The translations under genes and the position numbers were made by a program. 64,000 nt of DNA from Argyresthia goedartella (taxonomy: Eukaryota; Arthropoda; Insecta; Lepidoptera; Argyresthiidae), in assembly GCA_949825045.1 (NCBI GenBank), contig OX463832.1:25414552-25478551 (forward strand), written 5' to 3'. Position 1 is the first letter of the stretch. Each line of letters starts with the position of its first letter. Below, in pieces: positions 42,340 through 51,606 of the stretch. The notes beneath the pieces are model-generated. The model ran no database searches. It saw nothing but the letters and a program-made list of their open reading frames with translations, and had not been told where the DNA came from.

Positions 42340-43773
42340 CCAGACCAGAGGTTTATCGGGCCAAAATCTAGACTCAACGAGATCAACAACGGCCTACTAG
42401 CAGAAAGAGATGAGACAAACTTTGAGTTGACACGCTTTAAAGCAAAAATCACCCAGCTGATTGAATCACCCAGTCTTACTAGTCTGCGAGCAACATGTGA
42501 GGAATCTCAAGCAGAGATATGCCGGCTGGAACTACTCATAAATTATTTTGAAAGTATTCAGGTTGGCCTCTATTCTGCCCGGGAGCGATGCAGGTTTGTC
42601 GAACAAAAACTACTCGAAGCAAACGACCAAATAGCTGACTTATATTTAGAAAAAGCAACTATCGAAAATGTTCACACTGTTTCCCTACATCATGAGCTGG
42701 AGATGGAAAATATAAGTGCAGTATGTGATACAAGAATGACAAGCGGTAACAAATGAATCAAAATCAAAATTAAGAAGTACCTAAAACTTAACAAATTTAG
42801 AAAACTAGACTACATTTAAGAGTGTTGAAAAATAGCCAGAAGCGTCAACCAAATAGAATTAAAAGAGTAACCCTAATCACACAAACGCCTTCAGAAAGAA
42901 ATTGCGCACTTGAAAGTAGATTACCAGCCTGCTCAAGCACAAGTCAGAGAGCTGACAATCAAACTTGAGGCCTCAGATTCCATGTACAGACACATTGAAT
43001 GTTATATTGATCAACTGCAGACAAAACTCAAAGACACCATCAGCAGACATGAAGTGAGTCGAAGGGACCTCGAAGAACTATGAGCAGCAGCATCAGAGTT
43101 GCTCCACCTACAGCACCAAAGGACAGGGCTGCTAGGCTTACTGCTGGATGACATCGAGGTAGATTCGGCTTTGGGCGTGACAAATATCGTGCCTGCCACG
43201 CCTGCCGCGCCTGCTTCACCTGGGACGGACGTCTCATGCCTGCAGCGCCTACTTCGTCTGCAATGCCCGTCACACCTACCGCGCCTGCCCCAGATATCGA
43301 GCGTCGTGGAGGACGGCGCCGTGGAGGACGGCGCCGTGGAGGACGGCGCCGTGGAGGACGTCGCGGTGGGCACGGTGCTCGTACACCACATACGCCGTGC
43401 CCCGCGCCCCACGTACCCGAGGCTAAAGACGACGAGCAGTCGGCGGGGTCACCCCCTGCCGGTGTCACAAACCCCTGTCGCCACACCGCGTGCTCTAAAG
43501 GCACCTACCATCCCAGCCATCGTCGTCAAGTCTCCGCAGCCTCAGCCTCGACCTCGACATCATGCGCGTCAGTGTCCGGCCCGTGAAAGTACAGCGAGCT
43601 GTGTATTGAAGGACCCTTTCGAAGCAAATTCTAATATAGTAAACAAAAGAACTGTAGTTTATTCAGATAATTTAATTGTAGCTTTTGTTACGCTTTTGCA
43701 CTATAGCCCTAAGCAACAAGTGACAAATATTTGTTGTCCTAATTGTTCCTTTGAGGAAATTATAATAAAATAG
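42340..43773 (+). pseudogene. GC-rich coiled-coil protein remnant, possibly host-derived
   Basis: One frame (phase 1) carries coding-like sequence throughout. At 42340-42756 it has EINNGLLAERDETNFELTRF, CEESQAEICRLELLINYFES and CRFVEQKLLEANDQIADLYL, all heptad-rich. After a low-quality stretch (42757-42885) with several stops comes RLQKEIAHLKVDYQ...RELTIKLEAS and CYIDQLQTKLKDT to a single TGA (43081-43083, where an Arg CGA would fit). The same frame then goes on to 43773 with AAASELLHLQHQRTGLLGLL, an Ala/Pro-rich part, four VEDGA-like units, a Pro/Arg-rich part and a Cys-containing end. No RT, transposase or integrase motif is present. I do not recognise the gene. It could be an exon cluster with a decayed intron at 42757-42885, or a pseudogene. 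Confidence 0.5.
43306..43365 (+). repeat. 15-bp minisatellite, four units
   Basis: GTGGAGGACGGCGCC is repeated three times exactly (43306-43350), with a fourth variant unit ending GTCGCG. It keeps the frame, coding VEDGA. Confidence 0.9.
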
Positions 43774-44617
43774 CTGTAGGAATTATGATGAACATACCAC
43801 CATTGTTATTATGGTAGGAAGCCACTCGAACATTAGTCGGAGTGCATTAGACACCGGTTTAGAAGTGCTGCTCAATTTATATAATAAGACAAAGTGCAAG
43901 TTTATATTCTGCAATTTTCCCTAATGTTCTAATTTATCTGAGCGACAAAATAAATGTGTGCATAGAATGAACATGCACCTATACACTATAACGTGTCATC
44001 ATAGTTATGCTATATTATATTTCGACATGATTAATTGTATTCATAACTTTACTTTGACTCAGGATACTATGTACCTGTCTAATAAATCAAAAAAACGAGT
44101 AGCTACATTGTTGGCGTATAATATATGCGACACAGTTGTAAATACTATAACGCAGTCGCCTTCAGTTTTAGTTAGTATTAGTAGTTTTAAACTAGATTGT
44201 TCGACAAAAGAGGTAACCTCAAAACATAAGAAAATTTTACAAAATAAGCAGGGGTTGTCACGAACGCTCGTCTTTCATGGGAGGTTTATGTAACTACAGT
44301 TGGTAGAATATATTATGAGCGCTGCGATGGAATGAGATAAAGATGTCTGAATCTTACCTTTCTCTCCTGTTCGTTTATTCGGATTCCCATATCTATCGCC
44401 CTCGGTAGGATCGCTCCCGTCGCCTGGTGGTACCAGCCTGCAGTACGTCAGAAGTTTCTTAATTCTGCTGAATGTAGGTAGGTCCATAGCCTGAGTATAT
44501 TTCAGAAAAAGATATATTGCAGAAATTTCTCAGAAGGTAGTAGGATCACAAAGCCTCAGAAGATTTGATATATATTGATTAGCATACAACCACAGAGTAA
44601 GTAAGAGTTTCGTTCAT
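43774..44617 (+). other. Stretch with one unrecognised 112-codon frame
   Basis: A frame at 43958-44293 starts at GTG (first internal ATG a few codons on) and encodes a Ser/Thr/Leu-rich 111-residue peptide (SKKRVATLLAYNICDTVVNT). No motif is recognised. It may be chance, as the region is AT-rich with no other coding sign. Confidence 0.25.
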
Positions 44618-44620
44618 CAG

Positions 44621-44981
44621 GAGCTCTATTTTTGAATCGCTCGCATGACTTTTATGTCACGCGAGCGCTCTTTTCTACTGATTTTCCTTCGACATCCGAA
44701 ATATCGTATTTTTCAGTCATTCGCCTGCAACGAGTGGTCACGACCACTCGTTGCGCAAGTCGTATAGTTGGATAACTGTCAAATACGTCAAAGTCAATTT
44801 CAACAATTTGAAGTGTCAGAGTTTGTTGTTTTCGCGCGTTTTTTCAAACCCGTTTGTTGGAAACCCCGATAACGAATGTTTCAAAAATGCAGGAAATCAA
44901 CGTCATTCGACTTGGAAGTCGAACGTGACATATGTCTCATGCGATATATTATGTCACGCGAGTAATTCAATAATAGAGCTC
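44621..44981. mobile_element. MITE with 30-bp inverted ends and 3-bp duplication
   Basis: Starts GAGCTCTATTTTTGAATCGC and ends with the inverted counterpart TTCAATAATAGAGCTC. About 26 of 30 end positions match. CAG flanks both sides (44618-44620 and 44982-44984). Inside is a perfect 13-bp hairpin, GCAACGAGTGGTC / GACCACTCGTTGC (about 44727-44754). A 3-bp duplication suits a PIF/Harbinger-type element, but the class is inferred from that alone. Confidence 0.75.
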
Positions 44982-45237
44982 CAGAGCATACAACATTCAA
45001 ATGGGAATACATTTCTAAATAGGTTGTAAAGACAAAAGATCAACATGTCTATGAGTCTCTTTGCCTTCCTCTCTTCTAACCTAAATCGCGTTAGGTCTAA
45101 CTAGCTATATGCCTACTTCGACTTTTGACTAGTCATAACGCGATGTAGTCAATGTACGCTTTAGGCCTACTCTTCTAGAACGATTCTGAAGTAAGATTTT
45201 GAAAAAGTCGCCGCCATTTTGAACTTTTTAGTTACCG

Positions 45238-45540
45238 GTCTGATTTCAAGATTACTTAAATGATGGGTCTGTATGGGGTTAATCTGGCTCAACACAGACC
45301 TTGCTGTTAATAATTTTGTAATTATTTATTCCTACTTATTTATTATGATAATGTCTAAATATTATATTTTGTATTAGTTAAGCATAAGCAATTTTTAAAA
45401 AGAGATCTAAAAATCAATCTGTGGGAGTTTCTACGCCCTTCTTCTCCCACAGTGGTCCAATGTAGAGAAGTGGCAAAAAATGACGATTGCTAAGTATATG
45501 TAAATATCTACAGTAATAAAGACATTTGGAATTTGGAATT
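45238..45540 (+). mobile_element. L7-family LINE 3' end
   Basis: Last codons of the ORF (QDYLNDGSVWG, ending TAA at about 45278) and the 3' UTR, nearly the same as L7 at 24330-24600, with the 34-nt stem-loop at 45419-45452. The tail here is TTTGGAATTTGGAATTTG, not TTGACTA, so the tail differs between copies. Confidence 0.85.
45419..45452 (+). other. 3' UTR stem-loop of the L7-family copy
   Basis: CTGTGGGA (45419-45426) pairs with TCCCACAG (45445-45452), 18-nt loop, matching L7 and L5 in size. Confidence 0.75.
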
Positions 45541-46515
45541 TGCTTCAAAATAGATATCTGAGGATCCGGTTGGATTCCGACCATGACTCTGAAGTCAGAT
45601 TTTGTACTTTTTAGTAATTAATAATGTAATGCATTTTATTTATTTTTTGATAAATGTTAATGGTGACGATTTTTCCAAGCCGGCCACGGCTACTGCTTTA
45701 TGAGGTCCCTGGTCAGTTTGCGGAGCGTTGACATGTGCCCTCATATGACTTGTATAGCCAATCTTGGAGTAAAGGTGCACCCTTTTTGGTAATTATAACA
45801 TATGGCTGCAGGTGGTATAGCGTTCAAGTTGTCTCGCATCTTGTCTAAATCAGCCGGTCTTTAGGTTTCGAAGCTGTATGACAACATACTTCCTGCAATA
45901 GCCAACAAACGTCGCCATTCTGGACAATTCTCTGCCTGACTCTCCGATGCAGATTGCTCATTGTTGCAACTCCTCATCTGTCTCTCTTGAACATCATTTT
46001 GCCTGAGGAGCAGGCCTTTTGCCTTCATTTAGTTCAGAATAGAAGATGCGCTTCGTCACTTTGTCCTCAGGCATTCGTGATTCATGTCCGCACCATCGAA
46101 GCTGTCGTCTCATCAGATAGGCCTCCACTCCGCCGACATTTGCTCGTCACAGAGTTTTTCACACGATTTGATGTTAATGGTTACCATTTGTACAACGAAT
46201 TGGATCCATCTGTGATGTGGTACGAATTATTTTAATAATAAATAAATAAAATAAATAAATAAATCGCTGACTTATAGGACCTCGCTCCCACTCTGAAAAA
46301 TATTCATTCGATTATGGACTGTAGACTGTTCTCGGTAGATACGTATACTACCGAGTGGTACGTCTGCGGTAAGCTCGCTCACAGGGAGCTGTTTGTTAGG
46401 TTATGTCGACAATGTAAATTATATCTAGAGAGCACAACCTAATATCCATATTTGAATGAACATATTTTGCCGGCTGGGAGCGTGGTCAGCTAGCGATGAC
46501 CTTTAGGGTCCCTTT
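45541..46515. other. Stretch with weak LINE-like remnants
   Basis: The minus strand near 45950-46150 has words typical of the decayed C-terminal half of an RT gene, but I cannot trace a motif with confidence. A TAAATAAATAAA simple run lies at 46232-46264. No intact gene is seen. Confidence 0.35.
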
Positions 46516-46523
46516 GGTACTGC

Positions 46524-46548
46524 ACTCTTTGAGTACGGAACCCTAGAA
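46524..46548 (+). repeat. Repeat R1, 3' terminus fragment
   Basis: GAGTACGGAACCCTAGAACG matches the right-hand inverted end of R1. The rest of the copy is missing. Confidence 0.5.
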
Positions 46549-46555
46549 CGGGACA

Positions 46556-46800
46556 TCATCATCATATTCAGCCCACATCGACCCACTGCTGGGCATAGCC
46601 CTCTTCTCTAAACCGCCAATTTCCCCGGTCCTGCGCTAATCGCACCCAGTTGGATCCCGACGACTTGATAATATCGTCGGACCATCGGGCAGGTGGTCTG
46701 CCCACTGGCCTTGTCGCTCCCCGTGGCCACCACTCTGTGACTGCTTTGGTCCACCGACCGTCTTCCCCTCTAGCCAAGTGTCCCGCCCATCTCCACTACA
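46556..46800 (-). pseudogene. RTE-type LINE, 3' end
   Basis: On the minus strand a 69-codon frame (46568-46777) reads the conserved RTE C-terminus: VGRPPARWSDDIIKSSG, NWVRLAQDRGNWRFREEGYA and QQWVDVG. The 3' UTR carries CCCACTGCTGGGCA, a hallmark word of lepidopteran RTE tails, and ends with a CATCATCAT simple repeat (46555-46565, plus strand ATCATCATC). This is the 3' remnant of a 5'-truncated insertion. Confidence 0.85.
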
Positions 46801-48675
46801 ATCTTGTCATCCGTTAGCCTACATCTGGGACCTTAGTTTTCCATCGAATTTCAACGTTTGGCACACGGTCAACGAGAACGGGACAGTCAGCGACAATCAA
46901 TTAGATCGATAAGGTAATTAGTAATCTCAAGACATATCTAATCTTGTGAATGAAAATTATCAGAAATACAATGTTTCGTCAGTTGATAAGATATTTTGGA
47001 TGTTACCTTTGTCGTCTTTCGCATTGATTTGATGGTCATGTGTTGTGTTGTGTAATTGTTTGTGTTGTGTGAAACAAATTGAAAATGTTGCAGTGCAGTA
47101 TATTTCGGTTTGTTGGTAAGTAAATGATACTCATAACATGTTGTAAGTTAACTAACTAGAGGCCCTGTGGGCGGTAGACCTCGCTAACAGGGAGGACTGT
47201 GAACCAATTTATAGGTAAGTATTTTAGATTCAATCAAAATCAAGTAGTAAAGTAGCCGCACCAATAACTTTGTAAACTATTTTGCGATTTAAAAGACAAT
47301 ATTGACGAAAATAGTTATAGTCTATTTCACTCACTCTCATGGTCTGTATAGATCCTCTTTACTAATCCGTCTCCTACTTCGAGGAGTCCAAACTTGGTAT
47401 GTTTTGAAAATATTTCTTGGATTTTTAGAAAACAGGCGGCCGAAAGTTAATGGTTTAGTATATTGTTAGAACCGGCTCATGAAGCCCTTTAAATTTTACA
47501 CCCCACACGATAGGTTTAAGAAAAAAAAAACATACAAAAAATAATGACGTCATAATTCCCCCCCAAGGGGAAAATCGAGAAAAGCTCTCGACAACAAAAA
47601 TATATTCAAGGAACACGTGTGCCAAGTTTTGTGAGGATCGCTTGAAAACTGTGGCCCCCAGATCGCTCGGTCAATTAGGTAACAATCTATGATAAAGTTA
47701 TTGAACAAATTCTGTCATAAATAGGTAGGGTAGGTACTGAATGAATCAACCAACTTGGATTTACATTAGATCCCACATGTCTTTTGGGGATAAGAGCTGG
47801 ATTGCGAGACTAGCATTTTCGTAGATGTTAAGTTTTTACTGGGAATTAGGATAGAAAAGTTTTATTTATGTTAAGTTTATGTCGACGAGATCAGCGGCTT
47901 GTGTTCGAATGCTTAGACTTCTGGTCAAATTAAGTACCGCTTAATGCCATACTGGCGCTGGTTGTTCCCGAGCGAAAGACGGTCATTACTATCGTCAGGT
48001 GTCAAACCAACTAACTAAGGCATTCCATTTCCATAAACACTTTTTCACCGACTCAAAAAATGTTCTCAATTTTTGTTGGTTTTTTATGTCTGTTCATCGC
48101 TTATTCCAAGACGGATGGATCGATTTGGAAATATTATTTGTTGTTCAAGAAGGCTTATCTTCCCAATAGCCCGACTGCCATCAGGTCATGATCTGATGTT
48201 GGGATCCTGAAGAAATCGAGGGAAGTCTTCAAATACTATATCAGACCTGTAGTGGTTTTTGTATTTTTCATATAAACTGGTGCATTTACTCTCGGAAAGC
48301 ACTATTTGTAAAGTGGAACTGATGACGAAGACCGCAGATGGTCTGCCGGAACTGCTCAATACCAGGTATCCTACAGGTTTTTAAATGATGTTGGCCAAGG
48401 AATGTTTAAAAGAAGAAGTAGCAAGAAATATCGCTCACGATCTAAAGGGACATTTTACATTCGAGAAATTGCCTTTTCCATGTGACGTATTCGTTTTTGC
48501 CATTTTTTATTTGTAAACCGATACAATTCGCCAACTTCTCTAGCATCTCTAGCATCTGACTGATACAGTTTAAAGTATGCCGTAAGACTTGTATCTTTTG
48601 ACGCAGCTTTATCTAAGAGAACAATTTAAATGATCACTAAAATATTTTTTCCTACCCAAAATGGGTACCTAAATG
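46801..48675. other. Long stretch without an identifiable gene
   Basis: AT-rich, short frames only. A few repeat-like words (GTGCCAAGTTTTGTGAGGAT at about 47620; GGAACTGATGACGAAGACCG at about 48317) resemble lepidopteran repeats, but no second copy lies in the window. Confidence 0.45.
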
Positions 48676-48845
48676 GCACCAAAAGATGCAGAAAATATCA
48701 GGGCAAAATACTGCGGTAGCTTAGGTGAAGGGTAACCTTCGTGTTAAGTTCAACGTCTAAGAACAACAAAAAATACTTAAACATAAACTTATCTCATTAA
48801 ATATTTAAAACATAAAAAGTGTTTTTGGTGGCCTTTTTTGCTGTG
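48676..48845 (-). repeat. Interspersed repeat Q, copy C (reverse, partial)
   Basis: The reverse complement has GGCACAGCAAAAAAGGCC, AAACACTTTTTATGTTTT, AACACGAAGGTTACCCTTCA and CTAAGCTACCGCAGTATTTT. The middle hairpin part of copies A and B is deleted here. Confidence 0.7.
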
Positions 48846-49040
48846 CCAATGCGATATATGAAATGAAATTGATGGTGAGGTCGAATGTCGGTCGTGATCT
48901 CATGGTGGGATCATGGAGAAATATAATTAACCAATTTTTTTTAATTATAAAAACGACTTCAAGTCCTTTTGAGGGCTCCGGGCAATAATGGACTACAAGC
49001 AATAAAAAAAAGAGAATCCATACAAACAAGTGACCTTTTT

Positions 49041-49432
49041 AGGGTTCCGTACCCGAAGGGTGCCAAACGGAAGCCTATCACTAAGCCTCCGCTGTCCGTC
49101 CGTTCGTCCGTCTGTCACCAGCCTGTATCTCATGAACCGTGATAGTTAGCCAGATGAAATTTTCCTGTGTATTTCTGTTGCCGCTATAACAACAAATACT
49201 AAAAAACAGGATAAAATAAATATTTAAGGGAGCTCCCATACAACAATTCTTTCAATACCACATACAAACTTATGAATGCACCTGGTTACTTACATGAATT
49301 GTGAAAGAAGCCGTAATAACTTTGTAAGCAACATTTTGCTATGTAAAATCCAAACTATTTACTCCACACCATCCCTATCATTACATGGTGATAGGGAACC
49401 CTTTGTGCGCGGGTTCGACTCGCACTTGGCAT
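49041..49432 (+). repeat. Interspersed repeat R1, copy B
   Basis: Starts AGGGTTCCGTACCCGAAGGG (49041) and ends with ATAGGGAACCCTTTGTGCGC (about 49391). The interior matches copy A at 427-820 through the CAATTCTTTCAAT and GTAAAATCCAAACTATTTAC words. Confidence 0.85.
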
Positions 49433-49584
49433 TTCTTCTTCCTCCCTGGTCGAGATGCGAATGTCGTCTAAACGAGAACGATACGACGAAACCTGTCTAC
49501 TTAATACAATACGAATGTACGGCACCATAAGTGAAAAAAATGCCAGATTGCTCATTTCATGATAAGGAACGTAAACACCACTAA

Positions 49585-49856
49585 ACGACGACCCGAATGG
49601 CCGAGTCGGCAGTGACCCTGCCTACGAAGCCAAGGGTCCCGGGTTCGAGTCCCGGTGGGGGCAAATATTTGTTTGATGAGAACGGATTTTTGCACCCTAG
49701 TCATGGTTGTTTATCTATCTAAGTATAATATTTATTTATATAAGTATGTGTATCGTTGTCTAGTACCCAAGATACAGGGAATCCTAGTTTGGGGCTAGAT
49801 CAATGTCTGTAAATAGTATCCAAGGTATTATTATTATTATTATATAATTATTATTA
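49585..49856 (+). mobile_element. tRNA-derived SINE (family S1), full length
   Basis: The best copy in the window. The A box TGGCCGAGTCGG (49598-49609) fits TRGCNNAGYNGG and the B box GGTTCGAGTCC (49642-49652) fits the consensus. The body runs to a TTATTATTATTAT tail at about 49827-49856. It adjoins repeat S copy B. Confidence 0.9.
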
Positions 49857-49859
49857 ATT

Positions 49860-50830
49860 CACCAAGTAAAAAACTTAAAAAAAACGAGCCCTATTTCTTT
49901 CCCCCCGGTCGGGATGCCTATGTCGCCAAAATACACGAAAACAAGGCGACGAGATCTGTCTGTCTGACAGTCAAGTGCTAGTAATAGTAGTTTATGTGAC
50001 TGCTACATAATGGATGGCATTAATACTCGAGAGTGGATTTATGAAAAGAGCCGAAGGCGAGTTTCATGATAATATCACTCGAGAGTTTTAATGCCTAATT
50101 ATGTACAGTTACATACACTAGTTTATCTACACACATATCATAAGCTCTCTTTGATGTGTTCAGGAACCGCATGCTTGACCGGCATTGTGGCTCTGCAGTT
50201 GTTTAGCTTGTTCTGTAGCACCAACTTCACAGACAAACTAGGTGCGGCACGCAGGCGGGCGTCGGCGTTCGAAATTTGAATGTCAGTACCAACTTCAGAG
50301 CGGCACGCCGGCGGGCGTCGGCGTTCGAAATTTGAATGTCATAATATGTAGAAAAATTACACATTATGGTCATAATGTGTAATTTTTCAGATAAGAAATG
50401 AGTTTTTACCAATGCTGATCGTAACGTGCGGTTTTTGTACGCAGTAAAGAGGGTTTATGATACCTAATAATAATAATAATAATAATAGGGTTTATGATAC
50501 GTGTGTAGATAAACGAATCTATGGTACTTATAGACATAATTCATCTTATGACCTTGATCTTAAACACACAGATACTTATCTGTGTACGAAATTGCCTATC
50601 ATTGCTGACTGTGACTTAAAAGTAAAGCAATAATACGCAATTTCGTTTACCTGGATGATATCATAATTCCGGTATTTTTTCTGTATAAAGCAAACTACTG
50701 GACCGATTTCTACTTTTCATAAAACGGAACAAAGCTGGAAGGCCACCCTTTCAAATAAAAAAATAAAAAATGTTCATAAATAGTACAAGTAAAAAAAAAC
50801 AAAACTACAGAATTAAGAACGCCAGCTTTT
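49860..50830 (+). repeat. Interspersed repeat S, copy B, split by FB1 copy C
   Basis: The left half 49860-49980 and right half about 50512-50830 together match the uninterrupted S copy at 33270-33560. The split falls between CTGACAGTCAA and AACGAATCTATGG. An independent tail (50700-50830) continues further than copy A. Confidence 0.6.
49987..50514 (+). repeat. Fold-back repeat FB1, copy C, inserted in repeat S
   Basis: The longest FB1 copy. It has the inner hairpin at about 50040-50068, the 18-bp hairpin at 50351-50388 (arm GAAAAATTACACATTATG), and a TAATAATAA microsatellite between two copies of GGGTTTATGATAC (50452-50464 and 50488-50500). A duplicated segment, GCGTCGGCGTTCGAAATTTG, occurs at about 50259 and 50319. 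Confidence 0.75.
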
Positions 50831-50849
50831 CTGAAGGCTGTTAACACAT

Positions 50850-51215
50850 TCATTGCCTATCACTCGGATCCGAGTGTGGCGGCGGCATAGTAACGGTGCC
50901 TCATACTCGGATCCGAGCGACCGTCCCATTCATTTTGTAGTAATTAGTAAAGCGCCGGCGTTTGAGGCGAGCGAGCGTTGTTTCACGCGGCCACTCTGGC
51001 AATATAGTCAACTTACGAAAACGAGTATTGGTTTCATTCTTACAGTGCAGTTATGGTTTGTATACACGATCGTACGGAAGGTATTTTTGTGCCAAATTGG
51101 ATCGACACATTTAGTGCTCATCACTCGGTTCCGAGCGAGCGTCCCGTTCATTCTGTAGCGGTCAGTAAAGCGCCGGCGTTTGAGGCGCGTGGACGTTTCT
51201 GCCTGGCACACTCCT
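50850..51215 (+). repeat. GC-rich repeat T with 218-bp duplication and ACTCGGATCCGAGT palindromes
   Basis: Two similar blocks (about 50900-50977 and 51118-51195, period 218 bp) share AGTAAAGCGCCGGCGTTTGA. Palindromes of the type CACTCGGATCCGAGTG occur at 50861, 50905 and 51123. A related short copy lies at 54855-54930 beyond LINE L10. It is non-coding. The stretch 51216-51430 shows nothing. Confidence 0.65.
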
Positions 51216-51442
51216 AAGTTTTTTTATTTGATTTTTGATATTTTATTTAATTGCCACTTTGCTCAGATTTATATTCTAAATGTCTTCCTAAATAAATAAT
51301 TTTCCAAATGCATATAATTTATTTACTATTTTTAAAAGATGACAAGTCACAAGACATGTGTCACATGATGATGATATGTCTGAATTGAATGTCATGTATG
51401 TATACGTGTATGTATAAGTGTATGGCCTATGTACGAATCGTG

Positions 51443-51500
51443 TGTGTGTGTGTGTGTGTGTCCTATGTGTATGTCCTGTGTGGGTGTGTGTGTGTGTCAT
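51443..51500 (+). repeat. GT microsatellite
   Basis: An interrupted GTGTGTGTG run with CCTATGTGTATGTCC breaks. Confidence 0.9.
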
Positions 51501-51606
51501 ATGTTACAAGATTTTGGTCAAGGACCGACGTACAATAAGTTAAAACTAGTTTTGATTCGTTTTCTTATATGATTTTGATCAAGATCTTGGAATTTAATAA
51601 AAAAAT

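Noticed and set aside
42757..42885. Intron in the coiled-coil gene
   Set aside because: Not accepted as a call: I see no convincing splice sites at both edges, though the phase is the same on both sides, so it stays only a possibility.
43011..43586. Alternative frames rich in Arg, Gly or Pro over the GTGGAGGACGGCGCC repeat
   Set aside because: Any frame of this minisatellite stays open; only phase 1 connects to coiled-coil coding on its left.
49598..49652. A functional tRNA gene
   Set aside because: The A and B boxes are present, but the sequence continues into a SINE body and tail, repeated elsewhere; no clean cloverleaf with an acceptor stem.
51288..51500. Thr/His-rich minus-strand frame
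   Set aside because: It is the translation of the GT microsatellite.
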